Source of the DNA: Macrothele yani
Lineage: Eukaryota; Arthropoda; Arachnida; Araneae; Macrothelidae
Assembly (NCBI GenBank): GCA_039090855.1
Contig: CM077001.1
Coordinates: 120,344,922-120,408,921 of the forward strand
DNA length: 64,000 nt
Direction of reading: 5' to 3'
Shown here one piece after another: positions 43,526 to 58,300 of the stretch (the stretch's first letter is position 1; each line of letters starts with the position of its first letter). The translations under genes were made by a program, and so were the position numbers. The notes under the pieces were generated by a model. It was given only the letters and a program-made list of their open reading frames with translations. It was not told the DNA's origin and did no database searches.

Positions 43526-46500
43526 AAAATGCCAGCCCAAAATTTTTATCACAGAGTAGAAAACATACGACAGAACGTAATAGAATTAAAACTCTTGAGT
43601 TGCTAATAATTCCATGTATGAAACTGACCTAAGCAGTAATGGTAAAAACCGGTAAACAAAACGGGGGGGGGGGCGAAGTGAGATATGAGTGCAGGCGTGC
43701 GCTTCACTATTTCTGAGAAGTAATATGCTGAATTTAATACTATTCTGTTAGTAGCCACATGAAGAACAACTGTTATTTTTGTAACACCAAAAACCTTAAC
43801 TGTAACAATAACAAACAATAACATCGCAACTTTATCTATCAAAGGGACTGAAGTGTGTATACAGGCACACGAGTGACCATAGTTTTCACGAGGAGGAAAA
43901 ATGGAAAGTCATGAATACAAATAACATACCCAAATGCCATATGCAGATTTCCACTATGTCTTCCCTGTTGTGTAATCGTTTTTACCACACACGCACACGC
44001 CCCAGAACACCCAAAAACTACATAAATGAGATGGACAGATGAAATTAGACAGCATGTTGGAATAACAAGGGTTCTTTTGAGCTTTGTGCTTTTTGGTCAC
44101 TTTTTTTCGTGTGCTTCATAGAACCTCCGGGATCACTCAATCTGTTATTAAAATGCTGAAGACAGAATTCTAGCAGAAACTTCGGGAGACTTTTATCCTC
44201 GCAGTAAAGGACTTTCGCAGATAATGATAAACATCTTACTTCTCAGCATTTCACACTTTTTCATGCTGTAAATATGTATGAACCCAAAATACGATGGAAA
44301 ATTTCAGCAATACTTTTTACTGTAAATTTGCATTGTTTCCAAATGTTACCATTTTTACGATGCGCACGCGCGCACACACACACGAGTTAAACGGAAAATT
44401 TAGCAATCAGAATCAGCGTAACAGGGAAAATCTTAGAAATACGTCTCAACAACACAAATGGCACAGATTTCCAGGAGAGAGCATATGCCTTCTCCTGCCC
44501 CCAATGAGCAGCGAACTTCGAATTTCGTCGTCAAACTGTTTCTAAGGGCTAATATACACTAAAAGCAGTGAAAGAACGTCCTAAGGGAAACGGTTTTATA
44601 CAAAAAATTAGCAGCCATATGAAGAGCAATTATTAGTTTTGTATTACCATACATATTAACTATAACAATAACATGCTATAACAACGGAACATCATCGAGA
44701 AAAAGTACTGAAATGTGAGCACAGACAATACAGATTTTACGCATTTATTGCTGAGATCAGATATACTGAAATTATACTGTGAGAAATTCCTCAGGAAAAT
44801 ATTTCCTGTGAGAAGCATGAATTGTAAATTTTGTAATCTCATATACATTAAATGTAACAATAACAAACTATAACAATACAACATTGTGAATGAAAGGAAC
44901 TCTACGAGTGAACAAATGCATAGGAAACAACAATGCCCGATTTCTTGTTAGTTTGGGTGTTTAAGAGAGAGAGACAGAGAGTTTGTGTGTGCACATTTCT
45001 GATCAGGTGATATTAAATATAACACTATATGCAAGGGCACGGTGGAAACTACTTTTTCATTAATTTTGCAAACAACAAATGGAAGCTACTTTTTAAAAGT
45101 TGCTCTCGTTTCAGTAATTGCGATGACATCTATTCACTTTTCCGTATGTCTATATTTTAAAGTTTTTGGAAGTAGTTTACCTCAAAAAAAGCAAAGCAAA
45201 AATTTGAACTAAAAGCTACCTGAAAGCAAAAATTGGAACTACTTAAATTCAAAATTGTCCAAAAGGCGAAATGAATCTATGCCGCTCAATTTTTTTTTGG
45301 GATGGTTATTTTTTCCCAGGTTATGAATTACACATCTAAAAAGAACAAAAACACAAAATAATTTTAGAAAACGTAACAGATAAAAGTAAGTCGTACACTT
45401 CAGTTAACTGAATTACAGAACTAAGAATAATAGCACATGTTTTTTTGTTCATAACGTAGTACTAGTTTTGATAAGTCTCTACATATGTACAAATGTCAAA
45501 ACAAATATAACAGATGTTGGGGAACAAAGATGCATTTAAAACAAATGCAGATCCGGCCTTAAAATGTTTTGAAAAGGATCTGGTAATGTTTATTCTCCTG
45601 TTAATGCTGGTATAAAGTACTATATACTGTTAAAAGAAAAAGGAATTTAAATATTAATGAGCTTGATATTCTAATTTCTGCAGAATAAAAAAATGTAAAA
45701 TCTTGGTCTCTAAGCTTTTAGTTATAAATCTTATTAACTAGTTATTTGCTGCTATTTATTACTGTCATTAAAAAAGTCTGTCCAACTAAAGGAGCCTCAT
45801 TCATATTGTTGACATCCGTGGTTCCTCTTTCGTTGGACGCACTATACACAAAAAATTATACTAAATTTTAAATAATACGAAACGTTACATGAGCTCTAAG
45901 TGTGTTGAGTAAAATAACCCAACTTTAAGCCATATTGCATCGCTCTGTTTTCATTAACACATCTCTCAACATTGTGAAATATTAAGAGCTCAGTGATCAG
46001 GGGGTAATTAACAAGACTGCAGAGTTAAAATTATAAATAAGCAAAGGTAGAAAATGAATTTAAAAGAATTAAAGTGGATGTAACGTCGAAAATATTCTCT
46101 AAAACAGTTCTGCAAACATAGGAGAACTATTAATTTCCAAATATTTAAATATTTAATGTTAATTAGCTTCCACGCCATAAGAATGAAAATTGGTGGTCAT
46201 TTTTCTATCATAAAAGTTATGATCACCTGCGAATACTAAGCAAAGATCTTTTAACAGAATTTTTGCCTCTCAAAACTTAGTAATACATGCAAGTTTGTAG
46301 TAACTACTTAATTTATCAGGAATTTCATACAACAAAACTGTCCCGATAATGCTGGAATGTTCGACATAGCCACGAATGTAATTTTATTTCATAGTATGTA
46401 TATATACTCGTATATACATATATATATATACATGTGCAATAATACACCGGGTAAAATCTTTTCTTTAGATTCACTTAGTTTGGAAGAATGTCATTAAAGC

Positions 46501-47489
46501 TTGGTAATAAATTCGGTTTAACACTTAACCGTTTTATCGGAGTTAAACTATATTCCGATGCTTAAGTAGAATGAATTCAATGGTAATGTACACTACCCGT
46601 TACTTTATTAGGAACCTTAACATGATACATATACGCAGTAAATTTATGTGCAGAAATTGTGAAAAACTTTGGGTTTTGAACTCTCATGATAACATAGATG
46701 AAAAAGGACAGTCTTCGCAAGTGGAACATTTTACATAATAATTCCGCGGGGGGGGGGGGGGGGGAGGGGGAGGACAAAGTAAACTTATAACAGCACCTCG
46801 TCTAACGCAGCAAAATTTGTTAGATCACAAGGTCATGCAAAAATCAAAATTTTGACAGAAATTTCTTCTGCATAGTTCTTTTCTGACCCCAGATTTTAGA
46901 TAAAAGGTTTAAAAGTACTACTCACCTACACTTTCATTTGCAAGAGATTCACACAATGACTTTCCGCATATGAATCAAATTTAGAAACAAGTCTGACACA
47001 GAGAGCTGATTTACTGTATTTAAATTTTAGTTCTTCAATTTGAGATTTTTTACGTATATTCTGTCTACTTCAACATTGCGTAAGAACATGTCTTACGGTG
47101 AAGTGTTATTAGAACAGTTACATCATCCAAGAAGATTAATCAAAATACGTGATAATAAGGCAGACCATTCCATAAGCACATCTGTAGGAAGTGTACTAAC
47201 AGAGAGTATAGACAATAATACACCTAGATGTTAACAGTGAAAACGCATGCGCACATTGCAGCTGTGATTTGGCAGTTAAAAATGGCGATCAGTAACGTAG
47301 GACTCGCGGAAATGTCCAAAGTGCAATTCGATTCCTCTGGGCGAAGATAGTTTCGTTGATTGATATCTATAGACACCTTATTGAAGTGCAGGCAGAACGT
47401 GCAATGTGACGTCATCATGTAGTCGAGTGTCGTCCAATGCTTGCGGCCAGGAGAGATTCTACAACCGACGATAATCGCTTCGGTGGAGC
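43526..47489. other. AT-rich stretch, no gene recognised
   Basis: It contains poly-G runs at about 43664 and 46749-46764 and a related pair of segments at about 43735-43830 and 44610-44890 (CATATGAAGAGCAA, ACTATAACAATAACA). Small open frames have no recognisable domain. Confidence 0.5.
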
Positions 47490-48143
47490 TCCTATTTAGG
47501 TCGGGCCCGGCCGGTGATGTGCAATTCAGTATTATTTCGTTTTTCTATTGTATTTTATTAAATTGTGAAAATTAAATAATGAAATATTATTGAAAATATT
47601 TAGTTGAATGTAAGCCTAAAAATATTAACTAAACTTCGACGATTATCGAAGAACATAACCTTTAAAAAGAGAGAGAAAAAGAAAGACTAAGCGTGTTCAA
47701 AATCTCCCTTTCTCTGAACTAGCAAGTGGTAACCTTAAGAAAGCCAATCCCTATACAGATTAGGGATAGGAGAAACAACCGATGTCGTCCCACTCTCTCA
47801 CACAAACTCACACTCCATCGCACTGCAGACACCCCCGGTCCCCCACTGCACACAACACAAACACTTGCTGGGGTTTGAATCTTTTTGTTGTCAACAAATC
47901 CCAAAGGGGTTTTGCCACCTTAATACAGATGGTAAAAACACTTTGAGTGCCTCTCCCCGCCTCTGTGATTATGTCCTGGGCTATGTCATGGAAGTAAGAA
48001 AAGCCAGAAAAACAGTTAAATAGAACAGGTAATCGGGAAACGACTTTTCTTTTTTACCATAGCGATAAAAAAAAAGGGTAGACTTGTCCCGGCCGGTCGT
48101 AAGTGTCTGGGGAAAAGCCCGGCGCGGCCAGTGCAGACCTCTT
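47490..48143 (-). mobile_element. THAP-bearing transposon family, copy 2, deleted
   Basis: Reverse-oriented relative of 14785-25944. It shares GAGAGTGGGACGACATCG, the CCTATCCCTAATCTGTATAG segment and the right end GCCAGTGCAGACCTCT. The THAP-containing centre is missing and the left end is truncated near 47490, so no target duplication is visible. Confidence 0.78.
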
Positions 48144-48586
48144 TACACTACTGAAAGATCATCTAAACGGACATTGGTTCAACATAGATCAAAAAATGAA
48201 AATTACTTTCTCTAGCAACAGGGATAAGATATGTTATTTGGAGGATATAAGGAGGATCTAAACACATAATGACAAATGCCTGGATGTCTTCTGGGGACCA
48301 TGTCCAAAATATGAATGAGTGTCTTATTTTATACATTCCATTCGGAACATTAAACAACATAACAACTAGTATGAAATATAGGTCTTGTAAACCTTTCTTT
48401 TTGATCAATGCATGAGCCTCTCTGTATCCCGCCTCTCATAAAAGTAAAAGTCAATGATTCTAATAAAGCAGCCAGGTAGTATACACATGAAATATGACAT
48501 AATAACATTTGCTAACAATATATTTACATATACACAGACATATTGCTTTTAGTAGACTGGAACTGGACAAGAGTTCAGGAGAAGCA
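48144..48586 (-). other. Probable 3' untranslated region of deadpan-like gene
   Basis: AT-rich sequence just after the stop codon. No AATAAA is certain before the transposon copy at 48143, so the polyadenylation site was not placed. Confidence 0.4.
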
Positions 48587-49359
48587 TCACCAAGGTCTCC
48601 AAACACTTTCTCCCTCAGATACAGGACGGCGACGATGATCAACGGGATGATGATGATGATGATGAATGTGGTCGGATACAGGAGACATAACAACGTCTTT
48701 TTGGGGATATGGTTCAATGAAAACGTCAGAACCTCCATCGCTTCCTGTAGGGCTCAGTGCGCTGTTGTCTGATGTCGTGGGACTGGCTGAACGTCTGGAC
48801 GAAGGCGACATGGGTGAAGATGGCGGCCACGACGACTGACTCATTCTCTCCGGCCCAGAAGAAGACGGTAAACTGGGACCGCTGATTGACGGCAAAGTAA
48901 AGAGCTGACCGGCAGACTGGTTCCCACCAGTCAGGGCTTGGCTTGGAAGCAAGAAAGCGAAATCGCCATTGGGAAGTCGGCTCGGAATCACTGGAAGTCC
49001 GGCAAACAGTTTACCAGGAGGAGGATTATTGTTATTAATATCGCCAGATGAATTTCTACCGGATGGAATCAGGCCAACAGTGTTAACGGACACTCCACCA
49101 GGAATCTGTACGCTAAGTGACTGGATTGGAGACAGCATTCCAGGAAAAGCTCCAGGAAAGCCAACAGCTGAAGCAGAGGTTTGGAACGGAGCAGCAGCAT
49201 TCATGGCGGTCAAACAGCTGGAGAGGTGTGACAGGAGGCGCTGTCTCAGTCCGGTGTCGACTCCATCTATGCGGTTGATGTATCTGGACACTTCACTTGC
49301 ACATTCGTTGAATCCAGCCTTGAACTTGTTCAGAACGGAAGGATCAGTTGATATTGCTG
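48587..49359 (-). CDS. dpn: deadpan-like last exon: Orange domain to WRPW
   Basis: It starts after a TTTTTACAG acceptor, completes the split Ala codon, and runs 256 codons to TGA at 48587-48589. The open frame extends upstream of the acceptor into the intron, which is not coding. The tail is rich in Ser, Pro and Gly with a run of six His (HIHHHHHH) before PVDH. Confidence 0.95.
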
Positions 49360-52300
49360 CTGTAAAAATGGGAAACGCATTTACTACATAAAAAACCTCA
49401 AACATATTTCGATACAAACAGCCATAACACAAATGCATGCACTTTTTATCGTGAAATATTAACTGCTATTCAACCGAATAACTGATGTACTTGAATCAAG
49501 TGGTGCCCAAAACTTTCCAGGATTCCCTAACAGAAATGTTCACATAGCGGCCAGGTTTTAGGAAAACTACGGGAAAACAATTCCTTTACCCCCTCGCATC
49601 TCAGTTGTCCTCTGCTCTCTATTTCCATGCCTCAAGGCGTGATGGGTGAAGGCTAGTCCCCCTGACACAGACATCATGTCACTGAGTAGAAGCAAAAATC
49701 AAGCATCTTCTCTCTTTGGCGCTTTTGGCAAGTAATCAGACAGAAAGGATTACAGTCAATCATCTTCCTAAGCAACCACTTTAAAACAAATCTATGGGGG
49801 GAAACAACGCTTTGTTACGCGGATACTACATTTTAAAGTATTTTTGTATCAATTTATTTCTCCATGCAAGGAATATCCTCGGGGTAAATTCGAAAGACTC
49901 TACTACGGCGGCAATCGATAAAATTAGACTTGTAAAATGAGTTTCAAAGGGAATCGTTCCCTTTATGCGGAAGGTAGTTTTAGAAAATTTAAAAGTGTCT
50001 AATCATTTCATGGCATACGCCAAAGTCAGGGTATTGTCATAAGCGAACGATTCCAGACTGATTAATTAGTTTATTGCATCAGAAACGCCATAGACTGTCA
50101 AGCTAAGGAATCTGGTGGGGTCCGAACTTAGGGGATAATGCTTTGAGAATGAAGGATTTTTGGGGGATAATGCTTTGAGAATGAAGGATTTTTGAAAGGG
50201 TGAGGGGACTTCGCGAAGAGAGCAAGAGAGAAAAAGACGTCTTTGGAGAGCGAGGAAGGAAGATGGTTTCGGAACCGGGAAAGCAAGAATAATGAGTAAA
50301 TGAATTAAAACATGCAGATGACAAGTAGAAATTTAAGCAACCGTAATTAATTCAAGAATTCTTCAGGTTTTACAAAATAAGCGAATGAAATATTAATAAA
50401 GGAGTAATTCAACACTGCAAAAAATCTTGATACTTTTCGTGAAGTGATAATTTTTTGTAGTATCCGCAAAGAGTTGCTATAAGGTACAAACAACCCCGTA
50501 AAAATTATTATTATTTCACACGCCGAATCCGTTAACATTTTTCTGATGAGCAGATTCACTCGTTCCAGCTGCGTTCGGCCCATTTCTTAGAGAGCGAATA
50601 TATTCATTATAGAGCCGACCACTGTGAGCAACTCAATTGGCTATACGCGTTTGCCGGTCCCTAATTTAGGGCCATTGGTTCCAAGGAAGGGAAAGAGAGA
50701 GCCAGTGTCGAGAGACAAACACAGCATACTGCCTCACCGGGATTCGAACTCAGTCCCAGCGCGGGCGAATAGTCAGAAGTCATCGCTTAGACCACTGAGC
50801 TACCGGGGCTGCACCGATACTAATGCACTCACACATTTCAAGGGTATATAATATACTTTTTTAAATTTCTTTAGTTTAGGGATTTGACGACTACTATCAG
50901 CAGCTCCTTAAGAACTACAAGCAACGCTCGACCCTAATTTGAGGCCACTGGGGGCCGCGGTGTGGCCTAGTGGGCAACGTTCGTGACTGCCGCGGAGAAG
51001 ACCTCGGGTTCGATCCCAGGCAGGTACCAACGCTCGATCCACTAAATATCCGCCGTGTGTCGGATGGGCACGTTAAGCCGTCGGACCCCGGGTACTGCGC
51101 CCCCCCCCACCTCCGGAAATTAATAAGGGCGTCTTCCTCCCCCTTTCTACTTCGCTTCCGTGTCACTTTCCTATCGGGCACTCTAGTCCAAATCTCCTAG
51201 CTTCCTATTTCTAAGGATTGTTTAAGATCTGGGGTTAGACACACCCTTCCTAAAATCCTCTACATATGATCTGATCTGATCTTTGGGGCCACTGGTTGCA
51301 GGGAAGGGACTGCTAAGGTGATACAGTGAAATACTTGTTACTGAGAATACGATACAACAGCAGGTCCCTTTGTCACTATTTTAGGGTCAGAAAAAGGAAA
51401 TTTACGACGGCCACCAAGGGCACATCAGCAACACTAACAATCATCAGTGAACGTTCAAAAAGCGTTTTTCAGAGCATTCTAGTATGGAGCTCTTTCAGCT
51501 AGAGGTCTGCCCGGGCCTTATTTGGTAAGCCCGGCCCGGGTTTACCAAATATGGCAATGGGGCTGGGCCAAGCCTTAAACGTCCAAGCCCGTGCGTTTAA
51601 GGCCTGGCCTAGCCCGGCCCGTTTCGGATATTTGACTCGGCCCGGCCAGGCCCGGGCCCGTCAGTTGCAGCTATTATTTAGGCTCGGCCCGTGATGTGCC
51701 ACATTGTATTACTTTGTTTCTCTATTGTATTTTATTAAGTTGTGAAAATTAAATAATAAAATGAAATATTATTGAAAATATTTAGGCCGCCCCGGTAGCG
51801 CAGTGGTCTAAAGCGATGGCTTCTGATCATTCGTTCGAGAGGTGGTCCGGGTTCGAATCCCGGTGAGGCATGGATGCTGTGTTTGTCTTACGGCACTGGC
51901 TCTTTCCCTTCCCTGGAACCGGTGGCCCTAAATTAGGGATAGGCGACTGCTTATAGCCCGTTGAGTTGCACACGGTGGTCATTAAACTCCAAGCAAAAAA
52001 AAAAAAAAAATTAGTTGATTGTAAGCCTAAAAATATTAACTAAACTTTGGCAATTGTCGAAGAATATAACCTTTAAATAGAGAGAAAAAAGAAGACTATG
52101 TGCGTTCAAAATCGCCCTTTCTCTGAACCAGCAAGCGGTATCACTACAAAAGTCAATCTCCATACAGATTAGGGATAGGTGAAAAACTCGATGTCATCCC
52201 ACTCTTTCATACAAGCACACACACACACGGCCCCCACTCCACACAATACACACACTTGCTCAGGGTCGATTTTTTGTTGTTGTTGTTGTTGTCAAGAAGC

Positions 52301-55300
52301 TTGTGACGTATATTCGAAATTAACTTTCCTTTTTAGTTTCTTTCCCAATGTAAATTTTGAGTTTGTTCTCAGTTATACTTCACACTTAACGTGATATCTT
52401 CTCTCTCAAACGAATACTGTTTGCTACACAATTGAGGTCAGAATGAACGTGACGTGTAACTGTATGAGATAAGAACGATAGATAAATGTGAAGTGCTATG
52501 TTGTGCTGATGAAATAGTTCTGGAATAAAGCCAATTTCCGTAAGTTTGACTTCTGTTTAAATGTTTCGTCTGGCCGTTAAGGTTTAATTTAGGAACTCTT
52601 TCATCGTATGGTTATGTTTTTAAAATAACGTAAGAAGAACGCCAAAAGTGCAACACTAAAAGAAATTACGTTATAAGCTCCAAAGTGCTTTTACCATCTT
52701 AATATAACTGCAGATGCTAAAAACACTGTGAGTACCTCTCCACGCCCCTGTGATTACTCCCTGGGATGTCATGGAAGTAAGTAAATCCAGAAAAACAGTT
52801 AAACAGACCAGGAAATCGGGAAACACGACTATTTTCTTTCTTTACCATTGCGATAAAAAAGAAATCGTCAACTTGGCCTGGTCATGCCGTAAGTGTCTGA
52901 GAAAAATCCCGGCTCGGTTGCTTTGTTTTCTAAACCAAAAATACTCCGGCCCGTGCATACCTCGACTTTCAGCTAATAGTATTGTTGTGCCAGTAATCGG
53001 GTACGCCTCCAGCTAACGTAACACGGTGAACGAAAGTGATCCCTGATTACGTAATTAGTTAACAGCTCTTAGGAGCCAGTTGCCGTTTTCTTCAGAGAAA
53101 TGAGATTGTGAACGGTCCGAAACAAGAAAGGAATCCATGGATAAGGCGCAGAGGGTTTTCGAAGAGGAATAGAAGGAGGAAGATTGTGTTTTTGAGTCTC
53201 CCGGAGTCGAGACGTACGGGAAAGTGGCGATGCACAGGAAATAGGAAATTACGAATTAGCGATAAGTAGGAAATAGAATAACGAGATAAGTGAAAGTGTA
53301 ACTATTATAAATAGCTAATTCAATTCCAGGGCAAACCGTAAATAGTATAATAATAAGCAGCTGTCAAATATATGACACCTGCTTATTAATCCGGGTGCTC
53401 GCTAAATCCGCTTTTGGGTGAAAAATCCTACCATGTTAAAATACGCATAGGTGATAATATGCATGTCCCTTCATATTATACATCCATAACAAATGGATTT
53501 ACTTGGAAAATTTAACGCTACATTAGTACTACAGTTAATTGAATTAAATCTTTCAAGTACATTCAACTTAATGGCCACGTGAGACTGATAGCTGTTTATG
53601 TATATAACACACATAAAGTAAAATCAGCACTAACTCTGCCAATGCAACGCTCACTTGAAAAGTGAAAGGGAGGCAATGGACACAATTTCAGGAATTGTCA
53701 TCTCCTTTATCCTGTATGGCAACACACCCATTCCTCTCTACAGTTCTCACCCAGAAATCTACTGAATGTGCGTGAGTCACACGCATCCTCTTGGTCGCCT
53801 GTTTTCAACTCTGCTGACGCGATACCGCCAAGCTATGCGGGAGACTCTCTGGCGCAAAGAGTCTCCTGAACAACTGAACTCTCTCGCTGAGCATTTGATG
53901 TACTCGCTTTCCTATCAACATTTTCCCATTAATACACACGAATTCCCCGGCACTGTTGCAATTTCGTCCTGCATGCCACCATTTCTATTCCTCCACTGCA
54001 GGACAGGGCGCAGCAGATTTTCTCTGCCTCGTTAAATATGCAACTTAATTAAATCTTGTTACTTTGCATGTTAAAAGTGATCATCTTAGCTTTTCTCTCC
54101 CTTGCTAAATTCTGGGACTTCATTAAATTTTGTTCGTTAAATACCATCAAATTGTCTTTGAATTTACGTTATACCAAACAGAAGTTCCTGTTTTGCTCGT
54201 TAAATCCGAGATCTCGTTAAAATCGGGCTCGTTTTATGCGGGGTCTGTCAAGACCGTCTAGAAAGCACAAGGCCGTGACATTAGACACACGAGTTCCATG
54301 TTTTAGTGACGTCACACGGAAACCAAAGCTTTCGATTGGTTTCCAACGCTGTCGTGTATGACGTCGGTGTCGTGTGTGACGTCACACACGACACCGACGT
54401 ATCAGGCCGTGTAACACGAGAATGACGTCACCACCTGAGGGAACTCGTCTCTCTAATGCCATGGCCTTGAGCTCTCTAGACGGCCTTGGTTCTACTGTGC
54501 TCTTCCGCCAAAATAAAAGTTGCAAGTAAATCGAACCCAAAGCAGGAGAGAAAAATCCTGATAACAGGACAAAGCCAGAGCCACCCATGGCTTATCCGGG
54601 GACTCGATTCTGGTCCTTCTCAGACAAACGCTTCAAAGCTGGCAACTCAGAACACTATGCTAGCGGGGCAGGGATTACACATCGAACCCAGCTTCATAGG
54701 TTACACTTCCGCTTAGTTTTCAATCGAACTACACTTGCACGTATTGTGGCATTAACCCTTTACGCGGCCGATGTACTTGAACTAAGCGGTCCCCAAAATT
54801 TTCTACGCTCCCCAAGCGGAAGTGTTCACATAGCGGCCAGGTTTTACGAAAGCTACGGCAAAACAGTGACTTCCCCCCTCTCATCTCAGCACTACCGACC
54901 ATAAACCTGGAACTGTTGACATAAGTGATCAGTCCTTTATTCTCTGCTCCACGGCCCAAGACAGGATAGGGAAGCGTTAGTCCCCCTGAAAAGGACATCA
55001 TGCCACTGGGTAGAAACACGACCATAAACCTGAAACTCTTGACAGAAGTGATCAGTCCTCTATTCTCTACTTTCCGACCCAAGACAAGATGAGGAAGGGC
55101 TAAGCCACCTGAAAAAGACATCATGCCACTAGGTAGAAGCACGACCATAAACCTGGAACTGTTGGAATAAGTGATCAAGCCCTCTATTCTCTGTTTCACG
55201 ACCCAAGCCAAGATGTGGAAGGGCTAGTCCCCTTGAAACAGGCATCATGCCACTGGGTAGAAACACGACCATAAACCTGAAACTGTTGACATAAGTGGTC

Positions 55301-58300
55301 AACCCTCTATTCTCTACTTATCGACCAAGACAAGATGGGGAAGGACCCAAGACAAGATGAGGAAGGGCTAGGCTACTTGAAACGGACATCATGCCACGGG
55401 GTAGAAACACAACCATAAACCTGAAACTGTTGACATAAGTGGTCTGAAACTGTTGACAAGATGGGGAAGGACCCAAGCCAAGATGTGGAAGGGCTAGTCC
55501 CCTTGAAACAGGCATCATGCCACTGGGTAGAAACACGACCATAAACCTGAAACTGTTGACATAAGTGGTCAACCCTCTATTCTCTACTTATCGACCAAGA
55601 CAAGATGGGGAAGGACCCAAGACAAGATGAGGAAGGGCTAGGCTACTTGAAACGGACATCATGCCACAGGGTAGAAACACAACCATAAACCTGAAACTGT
55701 TGACATAAGTGGTCTGAAACTGTTGACAAGATGGGGAAGGACCCAAGACAAGATGATAAAGGGCTAGGCTACTTGAAACGGACATCATGCCACGGGGTAG
55801 AAACACGACCATAACCCTGAAACTGTTGACATAAGTGATCAGCCCTCTATTCTCTACTTCTTGACCAAGACAAGATGGGGAAGGGCCCAAGACAAGATGA
55901 GGAATTGCTAGGCTACTTGAAACGGACATCATGCCACGGGGTAGAAACACGACCATAAACCTGAAACTGTTGACATAAGTGGTCAATACTCTATTCTCTA
56001 CTTCTCGACCAAGACAAGATGAGGAAGGGCTAGGTTACTTGAAACGGACATCATGCCACAGGGTAGAAACACGACCATAAACCTAAAACTGTTGACATAA
56101 GTGGTCAACCTTCTATTCTCTACTTCTCGACCAAGACAAGTTGGGGAAGGACACAAGACAAGATGAGGAAGGGCTAGGCTACTTGAAACGAACATCATGC
56201 CACGGGGTAGAAACACGACCATAAACCTGAAACTTTTGAAATAAGTGGTCAACCCTCTATTCTCTACTTCTCGACCAAGACAAGATGGGGAAGGACCCAA
56301 GACAAGATGAGGAAGGGCTAGGCTACTTGAAACGGACATCATGCCACGGGGTAGAAACACGACCATAAACATGAAACTGTTGACATAAGTGGTCAACCCT
56401 CTATTCTCTACTTCTCGACCAAGACAAGATGAGGAAGGGCTAGGCTTCTTGAAACGGACATCATGCCACGGGGTAGAAACACGACCATAAACTTAAAACT
56501 GTTGACATAAGTGGTCAACCCTCTATTCTCTACTTCTCGACCAAGACAAGATGGGGAAGGACCCAAGAAAAGATGAGGAAGGGCTAGGCTTCTTGAAACG
56601 GACATCATGCCACGGGGTAGAAACACGACCATAAACCTGAAACTGTTGACATAAGTGATCAGCCCTCTATTCTCTGATCCACGACCCAAGACAGGATGGT
56701 TAAGGGCTAGTCCCTCTGAAACGGACTTCATGCCACTGGCTAGAAGCAAGCCATTAAACACCTTCTCTCTCCCTTCTTAGGTCCGTCGCCATTGTTATAT
56801 CCCTATTAGTAGGTAATCAGTCGGAAAGGATTAACATAAATCATTCCTCTTCATAGCCACTTTGAATAACGAAGTGGAAAGCTGTGCTCTCTGATGCGCA
56901 GATTCACTCGTTTGACCCGGTTTTGATTAACTTCGTAGACAGCGAATATACTCGTTCAAACTGATTTCAGTTCATCCTGCTAATCCCGAGTTAATTCGTT
57001 CCAGCAAGTTAAAGGGTTAACTTCGGTATTTAACGAATTAACAAATCCAAGCAGTTAGGAGCAAAGATTGCAGAAGGAATGTCACGATTTTCTTACGACA
57101 GTACAAATTAGAAAACAAAAGATAACTTTAAAGAAAAGCAGCTCAAAGAATCAGGGTGTTTAGCATATTCTACTATTCGTCCTCGTAATGCATTGGTTTA
57201 TTAGTAAAACCGAACAAAGGAAAGATCTGAATCTTCATTCAGCTTTGTAACATTGTTTGAGCAAACAATAAGTCTTTCACAAGGGCTCTGAATGCACCAG
57301 TACAACTACTGTAAACAAAGAATGCTGCTTACCAGCCATTTGTTGACGCTGAATATTCTGCAGATGACGAACTGTCATTTCCAGTATGTCAGCTTTCTCC
57401 AGCTTTGAATGGCGGGAAGGCTACAGACAGGAAAGAAAAGAAAAAACAACCCATATTTAGTATGCATTTCAAATATCCACACGGTAACTTCTAGGATTAC
57501 AAAAATGCTTGAGATTAAAAATTGTTTATCTGGAGAAATAAAGACATTCTCTAATCGCTTTGCTTGGACGTTTATTCCTATTTCTGGGAAGGCAATAGCT
57601 CTACTTCCAGAAGACGGAAGTCGACAAAACTCGGACAGCAAGTATCCTTTATATAGCCCCATTATGCGAAATGCAGAGGTGTAAGTCCCGTGAGCCATGG
57701 AACAGGACCCCCAGCGGTCGATCCACTTCCTGTTGAGGAAGTTGCGGACAACGTCGAAGAAGTGCGGCTGCAAGTCATCTTATTGGAATAGCATATCAGT
57801 TTCTATGGCAACGTACAGCTGCGGAACAACTGAGCTTTTCAGCATGTCCAGATACGCAATCCCTGTGACTGTTGATTCTGCACAGACAAATAGTCGGTAC
57901 ACTTTTTTTTGCGGTTTATGGCGGCTAACGGTAAAATCTTTTCACTTGCACGTTCGTGTAGTTCCACAGGATTGTCTGCGCCCCAAATGAAAACATTTTG
58001 TTTGTTCACTTCACCACTCTCTTGGAAGACTGCCTCAACAGAGAAAACGATTCTCTCGAATAATTGGTCGTCTTCCTCCATTCGCTCGAACATTTTACAG
58101 CAGAAGTGATATCGGTTGACTTCATCGTTTTCACTTAGTGCCTGTTTAATTTCAAGTCTGTATGGTTTGAGAGCAATTCTCCGCCGCAGGATCTCCCACA
58201 CTGTTGGCCGAGGAACTCAATCAACTCTCGATCTGGGACTGCCAAGAACTTCCTCGTACTTTCAATAACTTCGATAACACACATAACCTTCCCCTCTCTT

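Larger units (their letters stand above)
49360..57332 (-). other. Intron of deadpan-like gene (8.0 kb)
   Basis: It holds family E repeats, SINE B and C copies, THAP-family transposon copy 3, a CRE-centred palindrome and a large tandem array. The remaining parts (about 49810-50120, 50200-50610, 52975-54300) show no recognised feature. Confidence 0.85.

Noticed and set aside
48969..49391. 140-codon plus-strand frame
   Set aside because: It lies antisense to the last deadpan-like exon, whose domains and WRPW end are clear.
53340..54250. Possible further pogo-like element (AATAAGCAG inverted repeat and TCGTTAAA motifs)
   Set aside because: The ends could not be matched as a terminal inverted repeat with TA duplication.
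54729..56761. Minus-strand open frames of 84-160 codons through the tandem array
   Set aside because: They repeat with the array unit, are broken between unit pairs, and belong to a dispersed repeat. No known domain is present.
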